From: Herminiimonas sp.
GTDB taxonomy: Bacteria > Pseudomonadota > Gammaproteobacteria > Burkholderiales > Burkholderiaceae
Reading direction: 5' to 3'
Length of the DNA stretch: 14,422 nt
Assembly (NCBI GenBank): GCA_014377155.1
Contig: JACMQD010000420.1
Location: 1 to 14,422, forward strand
Every line of letters begins with the position of its first letter. Within the stretch, counting starts at the first letter, position 1. The notes under the pieces are model-generated. The model searched no databases. It was not told where the DNA came from and saw only the letters and a list, made by a program, of their open reading frames with translations. Positions 1-6,808 of the stretch are shown here, one piece after another. The position numbers were made by a program, and so were the translations under genes.

Positions 1-502
1 CGGTACCTACTGGAGCAGCTTCGAGGCCGAGCAGGTGTATTCGACCTTCGACTGGGGTATTCGCGATGACGATGGTTACTATTTCATTCTCGGGCGTACT
101 GACGACGTCATTAATGTCGCCGGTCACCGGCTCGGCACGCGCGAGATCGAAGCCAGCATTTCGAGCAATTCGAACGTGTCGGAAGTAGCGGTACTCGGCG
201 TCGAAGACAAGCTCAAGGGGCAGGTGGTCGTCGCCTTCGTGATCCTGAAAAATGCAGCGCTGGCGGACACCCCGGTGGCGATGAGGGTGCTGGAAGCGGA
301 GATCATGGGTACAGTAGACAAACAGCTCGGCGCGGTGGCGCGGCCCGCGCGGGTGCACTTCATCACGGCACTGCCGAAGACGCGGTCCGGAAAACTGCTG
401 CGGCGTTCGATCCAGGCGATTTGCGAGGGCAGGGACGCAGGCGATTTGACCACCATCGAAGACCCGGCGTCGCTGACGCAGATCAAGGCGGTGATCGGCT
501 AG
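1..502 (+). CDS. prpE: Propionyl-CoA synthetase (propionate--CoA ligase), C-terminal part
   Basis: Acyl-CoA synthetase of the ANL adenylating family; it activates propionate to propionyl-CoA through an acyl-AMP intermediate in the cytoplasm. The gene enters from the left edge, open from base 2, so only the last 166 codons of a roughly 630-residue protein are present. Visible motifs are STFDWGIRDDDGYYFILGR, the hinge GRTDDVINVAGHRLGTREIE, and near the end SGKLLRR, whose lysine (codon 392-394) matches the conserved adenylation lysine. The wording STFDWGIRD and INVAGHRLGTREIE is typical of PrpE; acetyl-CoA synthetase usually has FTGDGARRD and LNVSGHRMGTAEIE. Stop is TAG at 500-502. The reading frame is intact. 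Whether a methylcitrate operon lies upstream cannot be seen. Confidence 0.9.
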   Translation, partial: GTYWSSFEAEQVYSTFDWGIRDDDGYYFILGRTDDVINVAGHRLGTREIEASISSNSNVSEVAVLGVEDKLKGQVVVAFVILKNAALADTPVAMRVLEAEIMGTVDKQLGAVARPARVHFITALPKTRSGKLLRRSIQAICEGRDAGDLTTIEDPASLTQIKAVIG

Positions 503-543
503 GTCCGTGGTAACAGGCTCTGACGGCCAAAATAAAATTGTGC

Positions 544-576
544 TTTTGTTAACATTAATTTTGTGTTAATTTTTGT
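544..576 (+). repeat. AT-rich stretch with three TTTTGT units upstream of the small gene
   Basis: TTTTGT occurs at 544-549, 559-564 and 571-576. The first two copies are each followed by a GTTAA or TAACATTAA stretch. The block sits in the only AT-rich part of the gap between prpE and the next gene and ends 41 bases before the chosen TTG start. It may be promoter or regulator-binding DNA, but I could not fit a convincing -35/-10 pair. It may also be simple low-complexity sequence. Confidence 0.3.
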
Positions 577-608
577 GCTGCGCAAACCGTCGCCATGAAC
601 CTGCCGTT

Positions 609-612
609 GGAG
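609..612 (+). promoter_or_regulatory. Shine-Dalgarno GGAG that selects a TTG start
   Basis: GGAG lies five bases before the TTG at 618-620, a good spacing. The earlier in-frame TTG at 573 has only AT-rich sequence before it, so this site supports translation beginning at 618. Confidence 0.5.
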
Positions 613-617
613 TTATC

Positions 618-1019
618 TTGGAAAATGTCGTCACAGAATCTCGATTGATTTGGGACAAAACATTGGCCGAACAATTGGCCGGTAAGCTTTTGTTGGTGGG
701 CTTGAACAGTGTCGATCGCGACGGTGCGTTGCTTACGCAACAGCAGCTGTTCGGGCGGGTGGTTCGAACGATGCAGGACAGCGGCATCGTCCTGAAGCTC
801 GAGGGTCATCGTGCGGGTGACGAATATACCTTGCCGCCCGACATGCGATCGATCGTCGTCGCGCGCCATGGCGATTATCACCTGCGCTCGACGGGCGAAG
901 TGGTGTCCAACCCCGACTACACGGTGACCTTCGCGCTGCATCGTCATGACGAATGCAAGGACGAGGACGGATTGCCCAACGTCGCCGATGTCGCGAACCC
1001 CGCCACCGATTCGAAATAG
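618..1019 (+). CDS. Hypothetical protein, 133 residues, TTG start
   Basis: Not a family I recognise. With the TTG start at 618 the protein begins MENVVTESRLIWDKTLAEQL. It has a mixed helical N-terminal half (LAGKLLLVGLNSVDRDGALLTQQQLFGRVVRTMQ) and a beta-like middle (SGIVLKLEGHR, DEYTLPPDMRSIVVARHGDYHLRS). The tail, ending near DECKDEDGLPNVADVANPATDSK, is acidic and probably disordered. There is no signal peptide or membrane segment, so it should be cytoplasmic. An in-frame TTG at 573 would add 15 residues but lacks a ribosome binding site. It follows prpE after 115 AT-rich bases, so it probably has its own promoter. The next gene starts 44 bases downstream in the same direction. No function can be assigned. 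Confidence 0.65.
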   Translation: MENVVTESRLIWDKTLAEQLAGKLLLVGLNSVDRDGALLTQQQLFGRVVRTMQDSGIVLKLEGHRAGDEYTLPPDMRSIVVARHGDYHLRSTGEVVSNPDYTVTFALHRHDECKDEDGLPNVADVANPATDSK

Positions 1020-1063
1020 CCACCTTGCTGTAAGCTGTACGACCTATTTCGAGCGAGCTATTC

Positions 1064-1420
1064 ATGCAAAATCCTGTATTCGACAAGCTGGTGACCCAGC
1101 TCACGGCACTTCTCGGGGTGCCGCGTTCTCTGGTCAACAACAACGGCACCCGTTTCCTGCGTAACGGTTCGGTGACGGTCTATCATACCGAAGTCGCCAC
1201 CGGCAACCAGGCCGAAATTGCCTTCAATATCCAGCCGGTCGCGTCGCGCTTCGGCGTGGCACCGCAGGCTTTGATCGACGTCATTACCGAATGCGAAGTC
1301 ATGACCGGTTGCGAGGTCGAACACAACAAGCAGCAGGACTGGCCGCGCATCGGCATTGCGGACGACGACCATGTGGCGCTGGTGGTGCAAAAGCTGTCGT
1401 CCCTGTTCAAGAAGGCATGA
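1064..1420 (+). CDS. Hypothetical protein, 118 residues
   Basis: Unrecognised small protein with a normal ATG at 1064; the ribosome binding site is weak (GAGCGAG just upstream). The sequence reads as a compact soluble alpha/beta protein: an N-terminal amphipathic helix (VFDKLVTQLTALLGVP), a beta hairpin around GSVTVYHTEVATGNQAEIAFNI, a helical stretch PVASRFGVAPQALIDVITECEVM, and a C-terminal strand and helix ending in SSLFKKA. It has two cysteines (in TECE and TGCE) and no signal peptide or membrane segment. It lies 44 bases after the preceding small gene and 37 bases before the glutathione transferase gene, so the three may be co-transcribed. The compact fold and clean frame support a real gene, but I infer no function. 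Confidence 0.7.
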   Translation: MQNPVFDKLVTQLTALLGVPRSLVNNNGTRFLRNGSVTVYHTEVATGNQAEIAFNIQPVASRFGVAPQALIDVITECEVMTGCEVEHNKQQDWPRIGIADDDHVALVVQKLSSLFKKA

Positions 1421-1457
1421 TCCGCGTCTTCTCCACGTTGTCCACAAAGGCCTCTAT

Positions 1458-2087
1458 ATGAAGTTGTACGGATTTCCCGATACGCGCACCACGCGTGCTT
1501 TGTGGGCGCTGGAAGAAGCGAACCTACCCTACGATTTCGTACTGGTCGATCTCTACAAAGGCGAAGCGCGCAAGCCGCCGTTCAGCGACATCGCTCCCGG
1601 CGGCAAAGTGCCGGTACTGGTCGACGGCGATCTGGTGTTGTCCGAATCGGCGGCGATCTGTGCGTATGTCGCCGACAAGGTGCCGGACACCGTACTGATG
1701 CCGGCGCCCGGTTCCGGCGCGCGGGCCAGTTGCCTGCAGTGGTGTTTCTTTGCAATCGGCGAACTGGAACAACCGATCTGGAACATGACCAAGCATACGA
1801 TGACACTGCCCGAGGCCAAACGCGTTCCGGCGCTGCTGGACATCGTGCCATGGGAATTCAATGCTGCCGCGCGGGTCCTTGAAAAAGGCATCGGCGAACG
1901 TGAATTTTTGGTAGGTGACGGCTTCACGATTGCCGATATTATCGTCGACCATACGCTGGGGTGGGCACGCATGCGCAAAGTGCCGCTCGGCAGCGAAATC
2001 CTGGAAAGCTACGCCGACCGCATGCTGGCGCGGCCGGCGCTGTTGCGCGCGCGAGACAGGGAGCGCGGGCGGCCGATGTCGAGCTGA
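1458..2087 (+). CDS. Glutathione S-transferase family protein
   Basis: Cytoplasmic glutathione transferase-like protein of 209 residues, the usual family length. The N-terminal thioredoxin-like domain (about 1-75) starts MKLYGFPDTRTTRALWALEE. It holds the cis-proline VPVL (51-54) that binds the glutathione backbone and the ES pair (63-64) that contacts the gamma-glutamyl group. The active-site residue is probably a serine or threonine in PDTRTTR, not a tyrosine. The all-helical C-terminal domain carries the N-capping-box motif GDGFTIADIIVDHTLGWAR. ATG at 1458 is preceded by AAAGG at 1446-1450, a good spacing, so longer versions of the frame starting at 1356 are unlikely. The substrate is unknown, and neighbouring genes do not suggest a pathway. 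Confidence 0.88.
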   Translation: MKLYGFPDTRTTRALWALEEANLPYDFVLVDLYKGEARKPPFSDIAPGGKVPVLVDGDLVLSESAAICAYVADKVPDTVLMPAPGSGARASCLQWCFFAIGELEQPIWNMTKHTMTLPEAKRVPALLDIVPWEFNAAARVLEKGIGEREFLVGDGFTIADIIVDHTLGWARMRKVPLGSEILESYADRMLARPALLRARDRERGRPMSS

Positions 2088-2241
2088 CTGGTGCATACGT
2101 ACCTAATCCGGGCCTGTCCATGCCAACTGTGGATTTCACTTAGTGTAAAAGGTCAACGCTAGAGTGGGATTCTCGTTATGGTCTTGTATGGCGCTCGTGA
2201 CGCATTGGCGTTCAGGTTGCGCGACAGTCCAGAGGTGTTTG

Positions 2242-2394
2242 ATGAACATGCCGAAGCAGCCCACCAAAGAACAGGTGAGGGCATATATGGCCCGCCGCCA
2301 GTCTGCGCGCCGGCCACCGCCCGAGATGAACGAAATCCGCCGGCAGCTTGGATGGGATCTGGTTGAGATGCAACGCAAATCACGATCGCGATAA
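2242..2394 (+). CDS. Small basic protein, 50 residues, coupled to the next gene
   Basis: Begins MNMPKQPTKEQVRAYMARRQ and ends LVEMQRKSRSR. It is rich in arginine and lysine, with a helical N-terminal half, a proline break (RRPPPEMNEI) and a second helix (IRRQLGWDLVEM). ATG at 2242 is preceded by GAGGTG at 2232-2237. An upstream in-frame ATG at 2164 would add 26 residues of unlikely composition. The stop TAA (2392-2394) shares its last A with the ATG of the next gene, a TAATG overlap that suggests translational coupling. I do not recognise a family; the shape would fit a small nucleic-acid-binding or ribosome-associated protein, but that is only a guess. The overlap and ribosome binding site are the main evidence that it is real. 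Confidence 0.55.
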   Translation: MNMPKQPTKEQVRAYMARRQSARRPPPEMNEIRRQLGWDLVEMQRKSRSR

Positions 2395-2825
2395 TGCAGT
2401 CAGTCCTGATGCGAAAAATGCCACGCTTCCGAGTATCGATGATTGGCGTGCTCCTGATAGCGATATGCCAAGGCGGTTTTGCACAGTCAAGCGACGACAG
2501 TATTGCTGGCAAGACTGTGATTGAGCAGAAGCGCATCGAATCCGAACGAGCTCGCATGGCAGCGCGCAATCGTCCTGGTTCACGAATTCCCTACCAATTA
2601 CAGCGGTTGCCACAGCCTACCGTCACGCCGGCGCCGTCCGTCGTCGTGCAACCGCCGGCGCTGCTACTGACGTCGCCGTCATCGGCTGTGGTGGTTACGC
2701 CGTGCGATCCAGGCGGCTGTTTCGATTCGAATGCGAATCGTTATAACGGCTCGCCCGGCGGCGTCTATCAGGACAGCACCGGTCGCACCTGCCGTCAGGT
2801 CGGCACATCGATGCAATGTTTTTGA
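2394..2825 (+). CDS. Secreted hypothetical protein with Cys-rich C-terminal domain
   Basis: A 143-residue exported protein. The N-terminus has a basic start, then a hydrophobic core (MIGVLLIAICQGGFA) with a likely signal peptidase I cut after GGFA before QSSDD. After it comes a charged helical stretch (EQKRIESERARMAARN), a proline and valine-rich linker (about residues 70-100), and a short C-terminal module. That module contains CDPGGCFDSNANRYNG, GGVYQDSTGRTC and ends MQCF, so four cysteines could form two disulphides in the periplasm. Similar CDxGGCxDSxG modules occur in small exported hypothetical proteins of Burkholderiales (recollection, not searched). ATG at 2394 overlaps the preceding stop; an alternative ATG at 2409 gives the same signal peptide. 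It converges with the next minus-strand gene, 17 bases apart. Confidence 0.65.
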   Translation: MQSVLMRKMPRFRVSMIGVLLIAICQGGFAQSSDDSIAGKTVIEQKRIESERARMAARNRPGSRIPYQLQRLPQPTVTPAPSVVVQPPALLLTSPSSAVVVTPCDPGGCFDSNANRYNGSPGGVYQDSTGRTCRQVGTSMQCF

Positions 2826-2842
2826 CAGTGCGGCAGTGATGG

Positions 2843-3106
2843 CTATTTCCGCGCCACGGGTTGCTCATTGGCCATCGGCATGGTGGCATCATACGCGGGC
2901 TTGGTCGGGCGCTTCCTGATGGCGGGTTTGTCATCCTTGACTTGGACGACTACCTGCTCTGTGCGTGCCTTTAACTCAGCCGCACGTTGTTCGATGGCTT
3001 CGATCCGGGCGGCATCGGTGCTTTCACGTACGACTGGTTCTTCTTCGGAAGCTGATACAGAAAGCGTGAGCAGGCAGCCAAGAATTGCAATTAACAGTGT
3101 TTTCAC
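2843..3106 (-). CDS. Small exported protein with charged helical region, GTG start
   Basis: Read on the minus strand from GTG at 3106-3104, it gives an 87-residue protein beginning MKTLLIAILGCLLTLSVSASEEE. GGAG at 3115-3112 lies just upstream of this GTG, so it is preferred over a TTG at 3124. The hydrophobic stretch ending SVSA looks like a signal peptide cut before SEEE. A helical, possibly coiled-coil part follows (RIEAIEQRAAELKARTEQVVVQVK), then a basic proline-containing tail. A lipoprotein reading (ILGC as lipobox) is possible but leaves too short a hydrophobic core. It probably acts in the periplasm; function unknown. It and the plus-strand Cys-rich gene point toward each other with 17 bases between stops and no obvious terminator. 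Confidence 0.6.
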   Translation of the reverse strand: MKTLLIAILGCLLTLSVSASEEEPVVRESTDAARIEAIEQRAAELKARTEQVVVQVKDDKPAIRKRPTKPAYDATMPMANEQPVARK

Positions 3107-3284
3107 GGCGACTCCGAATGACAATGGGAACTGTATCAGTAGCCGGCGCGCGGGTCCGGTTCCATCGGTCTAGCTATTTTGCCTTTGTCACTGGCAACAT
3201 AGATCGGGCGATCTTGTTGTCTTCCTTGAATCGCTTGGCGAAAAATGCGATGCTACGCACTGACTCCGCCCGCAAAAGTGCTTA

Positions 3285-4013
3285 ATGACAAAACTATCCG
3301 TTAATATCAACAAGATCGCGCTCCTGAGAAATGCACGCGGTCGGGATTATCCGAATGTGTATGATTTTGCCGCGCGCTGCCTCGATTTGGGCGCACATGG
3401 CATTACTCTTCATCCCCGTGAAGACCAGCGGCATGCGCGTTACGACGACGTCGCCGATCTCGCGGCATTGTGCAGGGAGCATGCCTGTGAACTCAATGTC
3501 GAAGGCTATCCCTCGCCCCAGTTGCTCGACGTCGTCATGCAGGTTCGCCCCGCGCAATGCACTCTGGTACCGGACATGCCGGGTCAGCTGACATCGGATC
3601 ATGGTTGGGATATACGAGCGCACGAGGTGCTGCTCAAGTCGGTTATTCCAAAGTTGTCGGCGCAGGGCATCCGCGTCAGCCTGTTTATGGATCACGACTA
3701 TGCGTTTCCAGAAGCTGCGCTGGAAGTGGGTGCCGACCGCATCGAACTCTATACCGAACCATACGCAATCCATTACGGCACCGCCGCCGGCGAAGCAATG
3801 TTCGAGCAGTTTCGGCAGGCCGCGGCGCGCGCGCAAAAACTGGGCCTCGGCGTCAACGCCGGCCATGACCTAAGCTTGGATAATCTAGCGCAGTTCGTGC
3901 AGATTCCCGGAATTCTGGAGGTGTCGATCGGACATGCGTTGATCGTGGAATGCATCGACGCCGGACTTCCTGTTGTAATAGGCCGCTATCTGAATATCGT
4001 CGATCATCACTAA
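3285..4013 (+). CDS. pdxJ: Pyridoxine 5'-phosphate synthase, divergent branch
   Basis: PdxJ condenses 1-deoxy-D-xylulose 5-phosphate with 3-amino-2-oxopropyl phosphate to make pyridoxine 5'-phosphate, the ring-forming step of vitamin B6 synthesis. This 242-residue protein has the normal length and keeps the catalytic residues: His43 in TLHPREDQRH, Glu73 in LNVEG and His194 in VNAGHDL, plus the late SIGHA motif (His217). Its N-terminal motif is NINKIALLRNARG, where E. coli has NIDHIATLRNARG, so the Asp-His pair that touches the deoxyxylulose phosphate is Asn-Lys. That variant, QLTSDHGWD, RIELYTEPYA and LEVSIGHALI resemble the Bacteroidetes/Xanthomonas-type PdxJ. It stands alone, without the recO or acpS neighbours usual in proteobacteria. 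The ATG has no strong ribosome binding site. Confidence 0.9.
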   Translation: MTKLSVNINKIALLRNARGRDYPNVYDFAARCLDLGAHGITLHPREDQRHARYDDVADLAALCREHACELNVEGYPSPQLLDVVMQVRPAQCTLVPDMPGQLTSDHGWDIRAHEVLLKSVIPKLSAQGIRVSLFMDHDYAFPEAALEVGADRIELYTEPYAIHYGTAAGEAMFEQFRQAAARAQKLGLGVNAGHDLSLDNLAQFVQIPGILEVSIGHALIVECIDAGLPVVIGRYLNIVDHH

Positions 4014-4054
4014 AACGAAAAGAAATTTTCTCTGACAATTATTTGGCTTTGCGG

Positions 4055-4071
4055 GACATTATTGCAATGTC
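4055..4071. promoter_or_regulatory. Inverted repeat GACATT-N5-AATGTC, possible operator
   Basis: Six-base arms GACATT (4055-4060) and AATGTC (4066-4071) flank a five-base spacer. It lies 16 bases before the candidate -35 at 4087, a reasonable place for a transcription factor site. A weak pdxJ transcription end is an alternative, but no T-run follows. Chance occurrence of six-base arms in AT-rich DNA is not negligible. Confidence 0.3.
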
Positions 4072-4086
4072 AAAATATTCATTCTT

Positions 4087-4115
4087 TCGACAATAGACGT
4101 TATGATTGATATATC
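4087..4115 (+). promoter_or_regulatory. Candidate sigma-70 promoter for the glycan unit
   Basis: TCGACA (4087-4092, five of six matches to TTGACA) is followed after 17 bases by TATATC (4110-4115, four of six matches to TATAAT). It points toward the hydrolase-reductase gene, whose start is about 320 bases away. Found by eye only. Confidence 0.3.
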
Positions 4116-4442
4116 GCAAAGTCATCGGTGCTTGCGGAGTTGTTGTGGAACATTCGCTATTGCACCAGGGTCAAGTGTGACAAGCTCAGGCATCCCTCGG
4201 GACATTCAGTGAGTTATGACAAGGAAAAGAGCGCACGACACCACTGCTGTACAAAGCGTTTTCGTTGCACGGCTTGATTAACCAATCGCCCATCGGCCCG
4301 TCGCCACAGGCCTGAGGGCATTTAGCTGGCAACCACGCCCTTTATGCGGACACTGCCACTTTGTCCGTACAGCGGGTCAGCACCGGTAGCTTTGACATTG
4401 CGCACCGTTAATGATGAGCGTATCGAGCAAGGCCGAGGCCAC

Positions 4443-6617
4443 ATGACTTTAAAACACCTTATCCCATCCGATCAGTTCCCTTCAGTAACCCGTCCCGAAA
4501 TATGGGGCGGAATCGAATGCACCGTCGCCCGTATCGGCGACCTTTACCGTAACCAGATTGTCGAAACCGGTCATGTCGATCGGGACGATGACCTTGCCGC
4601 CATCGCTGCGCTCGGCATCAGGACGCTGCGCTACCCCGTTGTATGGGAAACCATCGCGCCGGACCGTCCGGATCAATCGAATTGGCAGTGGCATGACCGC
4701 CGTCTTGCGCAGTTGCAGGCACTCGATGTTAAGCCGATAGCTGGCCTGATTCATCATGGCAGCGGACCGCGCTACACCAATCTGCTCGATCCAGCCTTTC
4801 CGGAACTGCTTGCCGCGCATGCCGAACGTGTAGCCGCGCGTTATCCCTGGATCGAATCCTTTACACCAGTCAACGAACCTCTTACAACCGCGCGCTTCAG
4901 CGGACTGTACGGCCATTGGTATCCGCATGGGCGCGACACGCCGACCTTCTTGCGCGCACTGATTATCCAGTGTCGCGCGGTGGTGCTATCGATGCGCGCC
5001 ATTCGGCGCATCACGCCTTCGGCGCAACTGGTGCAAACCGAAGACCTCGGCAAAATTTTTAGCACGCCGCTTTTGCGCTATCAGGCTGATTATGAAAACC
5101 AGCGCCGTTGGCTCAGTTTCGATCTGTTATGCGGCAAGATCGATCGCACCCATCCCTGGTATCGCGTCTTTCTTCAAAATGGTATCGGCGCACGGGATCT
5201 TGATTTTTTCCTGGACGCGCAGTGCGTGCCCGACATCATCGGCATCAATCATTATCTGACCAGTGAACGCTTCCTCGATGAGCGCATGCAAGGCTACCCG
5301 GATGGTCACAAATGCGGCAATGGCCGTCACCGCTATGCGGATGTCGAGGCAGTGCGCGTCGAGGAAACTGCTGGTCAGACCGGACCGGAAGCGCGATTGC
5401 GCGAAGCGTGGGAGCGTTACGGCTTGCCGATTGCTGTCACCGAAGCACACCATGGGTGTTCACGTGACGAACAATTACGCTGGCTGATCGAGGTATGGAA
5501 TGCGGCGCTGGCGATCAGGGCCGAAGGGGCGGATATACGTGCCGTAACGATCTGGTCGATGCTGGGCGCGGTCGACTGGAACTCGCTGCTGATGCAGCGC
5601 CACGGCTTCTATGAGAGCGGCGTGTTCGATACGCGCTGCAAGCTGCGGCCTACTGCGCTGGCGGCGGCGACCGCATCGCTGGTAAGCACTGGCAAGTTCG
5701 ACCATCCGGTACTGGATGACGGCGGGTGGTGGCGACGCGGCGATCGTTTCTATCATGGCGCCAGTCAGGACGTTGCCACCCATGCCCGAGCGCCGCGCAA
5801 GATTGCCATCACCGGCGCCAACGGCACCCTCGGCCGTGCCTTTGCGCGAATCTGCAAGCAGCGCGGACTGGCATTTGAATTACTCTCGCGCGACGACATG
5901 GACATCGCCGACACGGCGTCAGTCGAAGCGGCGCTGAAGGTGCACGGACCTTGGGCGCTGGTCAACGCTGCCGGTTATGTACGGGTAGCCGACGCCGAAC
6001 ATGATGCGGCACGCTGCTTTCGCGAAAACGCCCATGGTGCCGAGGTACTGGCCCGCGCCTGCGCCAAATTCGATATTCCTTATCTGACATTTTCATCCGA
6101 TCTGGTATTCGATGGCATGCTCGGACGTGCCTACGTCGAAAGCGATGCCGTCTGCCCCACCAGCATCTATGGCAACAGCAAGGTTGAAGCGGAGCGGCGC
6201 GTGGCCGACACCTGCCCGGATGCGCTGATCGTGCGCACCAGCGCATTTTTCGGTCCGTGGGATCGTTTCAATTTCGTACACGCCGCGCTGCACGGCCTGG
6301 GCGCCGGTCGTTGCATCGAGGCCAGCGACCAGCTACTGGTATCGCCGACCTATGTCCCCGACCTGGTCCATGCCGCACTCGACTTGCTGATAGACAAGGC
6401 ATCAGGGGTCTGGCATCTGGCCAACCAGGGCGTCATCTCCTGGCACGAACTAGCATCGCGCGCAGCTCAGAAAGCCGGTATCGACACCGGTGCGCTGATC
6501 CGTACCAGCGACGGTCAAAGTTCAATGACCGCATTGTCGAGCGAACGCGGCCTGATTCTGCCGTCAGTGGACGACGCGTTACAGCGTTATGTCCGGGAAA
6601 CCACATTCGCCTGGTAA
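4443..6617 (+). CDS. Fusion of family 1 glycoside hydrolase and RmlD-like sugar-nucleotide reductase
   Basis: A 724-residue two-domain cytoplasmic enzyme. Residues about 15-440 form a divergent GH1 (beta-glycosidase) barrel: the entry motif EIWGGIECT, the acid/base motif TPVNEP (Glu145) and the nucleophile motif AVTEAHHG (Glu334, in place of the usual TENG). Both catalytic glutamates remain, so hydrolase activity is expected. Residues about 453-724 are an RmlD-type short-chain reductase: the NAD(P) motif ITGANGTLGRAF (Gly458, 461, 464), SSDLVFDG (Ser552), and the catalytic pair Tyr576-Lys580 in YGNSK. RmlD reduces dTDP-4-dehydro-L-rhamnose to dTDP-L-rhamnose; here the actual sugar is unknown. 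ATG at 4443 follows GAGG at 4435-4438. There is no signal peptide. A GH2 gene follows after 191 bases. I recall this fusion existing in other proteobacteria, with no worked-out function. Confidence 0.87.
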   Translation: MTLKHLIPSDQFPSVTRPEIWGGIECTVARIGDLYRNQIVETGHVDRDDDLAAIAALGIRTLRYPVVWETIAPDRPDQSNWQWHDRRLAQLQALDVKPIAGLIHHGSGPRYTNLLDPAFPELLAAHAERVAARYPWIESFTPVNEPLTTARFSGLYGHWYPHGRDTPTFLRALIIQCRAVVLSMRAIRRITPSAQLVQTEDLGKIFSTPLLRYQADYENQRRWLSFDLLCGKIDRTHPWYRVFLQNGIGARDLDFFLDAQCVPDIIGINHYLTSERFLDERMQGYPDGHKCGNGRHRYADVEAVRVEETAGQTGPEARLREAWERYGLPIAVTEAHHGCSRDEQLRWLIEVWNAALAIRAEGADIRAVTIWSMLGAVDWNSLLMQRHGFYESGVFDTRCKLRPTALAAATASLVSTGKFDHPVLDDGGWWRRGDRFYHGASQDVATHARAPRKIAITGANGTLGRAFARICKQRGLAFELLSRDDMDIADTASVEAALKVHGPWALVNAAGYVRVADAEHDAARCFRENAHGAEVLARACAKFDIPYLTFSSDLVFDGMLGRAYVESDAVCPTSIYGNSKVEAERRVADTCPDALIVRTSAFFGPWDRFNFVHAALHGLGAGRCIEASDQLLVSPTYVPDLVHAALDLLIDKASGVWHLANQGVISWHELASRAAQKAGIDTGALIRTSDGQSSMTALSSERGLILPSVDDALQRYVRETTFAW

Positions 6618-6751
6618 TTTCTGCATTGTCCTGTTTTTTCCAGACGTCGAATTTCTACCTGATGGCGAGAAATTTACGTGTTTCTTTTTCAATTGGCAGG
6701 GAACACTGGTCCCGGACGCTACTCAAATCCGAACATTTAAGACAAACGATT

Positions 6752-6768
6752 TCGCCTTGCAGAGGCGA
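6752..6768 (+). other. Hairpin TCGCCT-N5-AGGCGA in the gap before the GH2 gene
   Basis: Perfect six-base arms (6752-6757 and 6763-6768) with a five-base loop lie 40 bases before the GH2 start. No T-run follows, so it is not a standard terminator. It could be an RNA processing or stability element between the two genes, or chance. Confidence 0.3.
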
Positions 6769-6783
6769 CACTTCACTGCCGAC

Positions 6784-6805
6784 TTTCCCTGTTTTTAAAA
6801 GGAAA
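6784..6805 (+). promoter_or_regulatory. Ribosome binding site of the GH2 gene inside a possible hairpin
   Basis: AAGGA (6799-6803) lies five bases before the ATG at 6809 and fixes that start over a much longer open frame beginning at 6257. The same bases can pair upstream: TTTCC (6784-6788) with GGAAA (6801-6805), extended inside by a TTTT/AAAA pairing. In such a fold the ribosome binding site would be hidden, which could lower or regulate translation of the second gene. Confidence 0.35.
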
Positions 6806-6808
6806 TAC

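Larger units (their letters stand above)
4014..4442. other. 429-base gap upstream of the glycan unit; no gene seen
   Basis: No convincing open frame lies here. The first 110 bases are AT-rich and hold an inverted repeat (4055-4071) and a candidate promoter (4087-4115). The octamer GGGACATT occurs at 4053-4060 and again at 4199-4206. A TTGACA at 4392-4397 has no matching -10. If the promoter near 4100 is used, the glycan unit would have an untranslated leader of roughly 320 bases, long enough for RNA-level or regulator-mediated control. The frame of the hydrolase stays open upstream to an ATG at 4344, but that extension looks unlike protein. Confidence 0.6.

Noticed and set aside
3041..3106. 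Lipoprotein signal in the small minus-strand exported protein
   Set aside because: The ILGC sequence comes after only about six hydrophobic residues; the longer stretch ending SVSA fits signal peptidase I better.
4392..4397. TTGACA as a -35 box for the glycan unit
   Set aside because: The position 17 bases downstream reads TGAGCG, not a -10, and no other spacing from 16 to 18 gives a match.
4344..4442. Earlier ATG adding 33 residues to the GH1-RmlD protein
   Set aside because: The extra residues show no GH1 similarity, and the ATG at 4443 has a GAGG at suitable distance.
6589..6798. 69-codon plus-strand frame between the GH1-RmlD and GH2 genes
   Set aside because: Overlaps the end of the preceding gene, has no ribosome binding site, and its product looks like translated AT-rich noncoding DNA.
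6257..6808. N-terminal extension of the GH2 protein by 184 residues
   Set aside because: The frame is open but overlaps the reductase domain of the preceding gene and reads as Arg-rich out-of-frame sequence; AAGGA before ATG 6809 gives a proper start.
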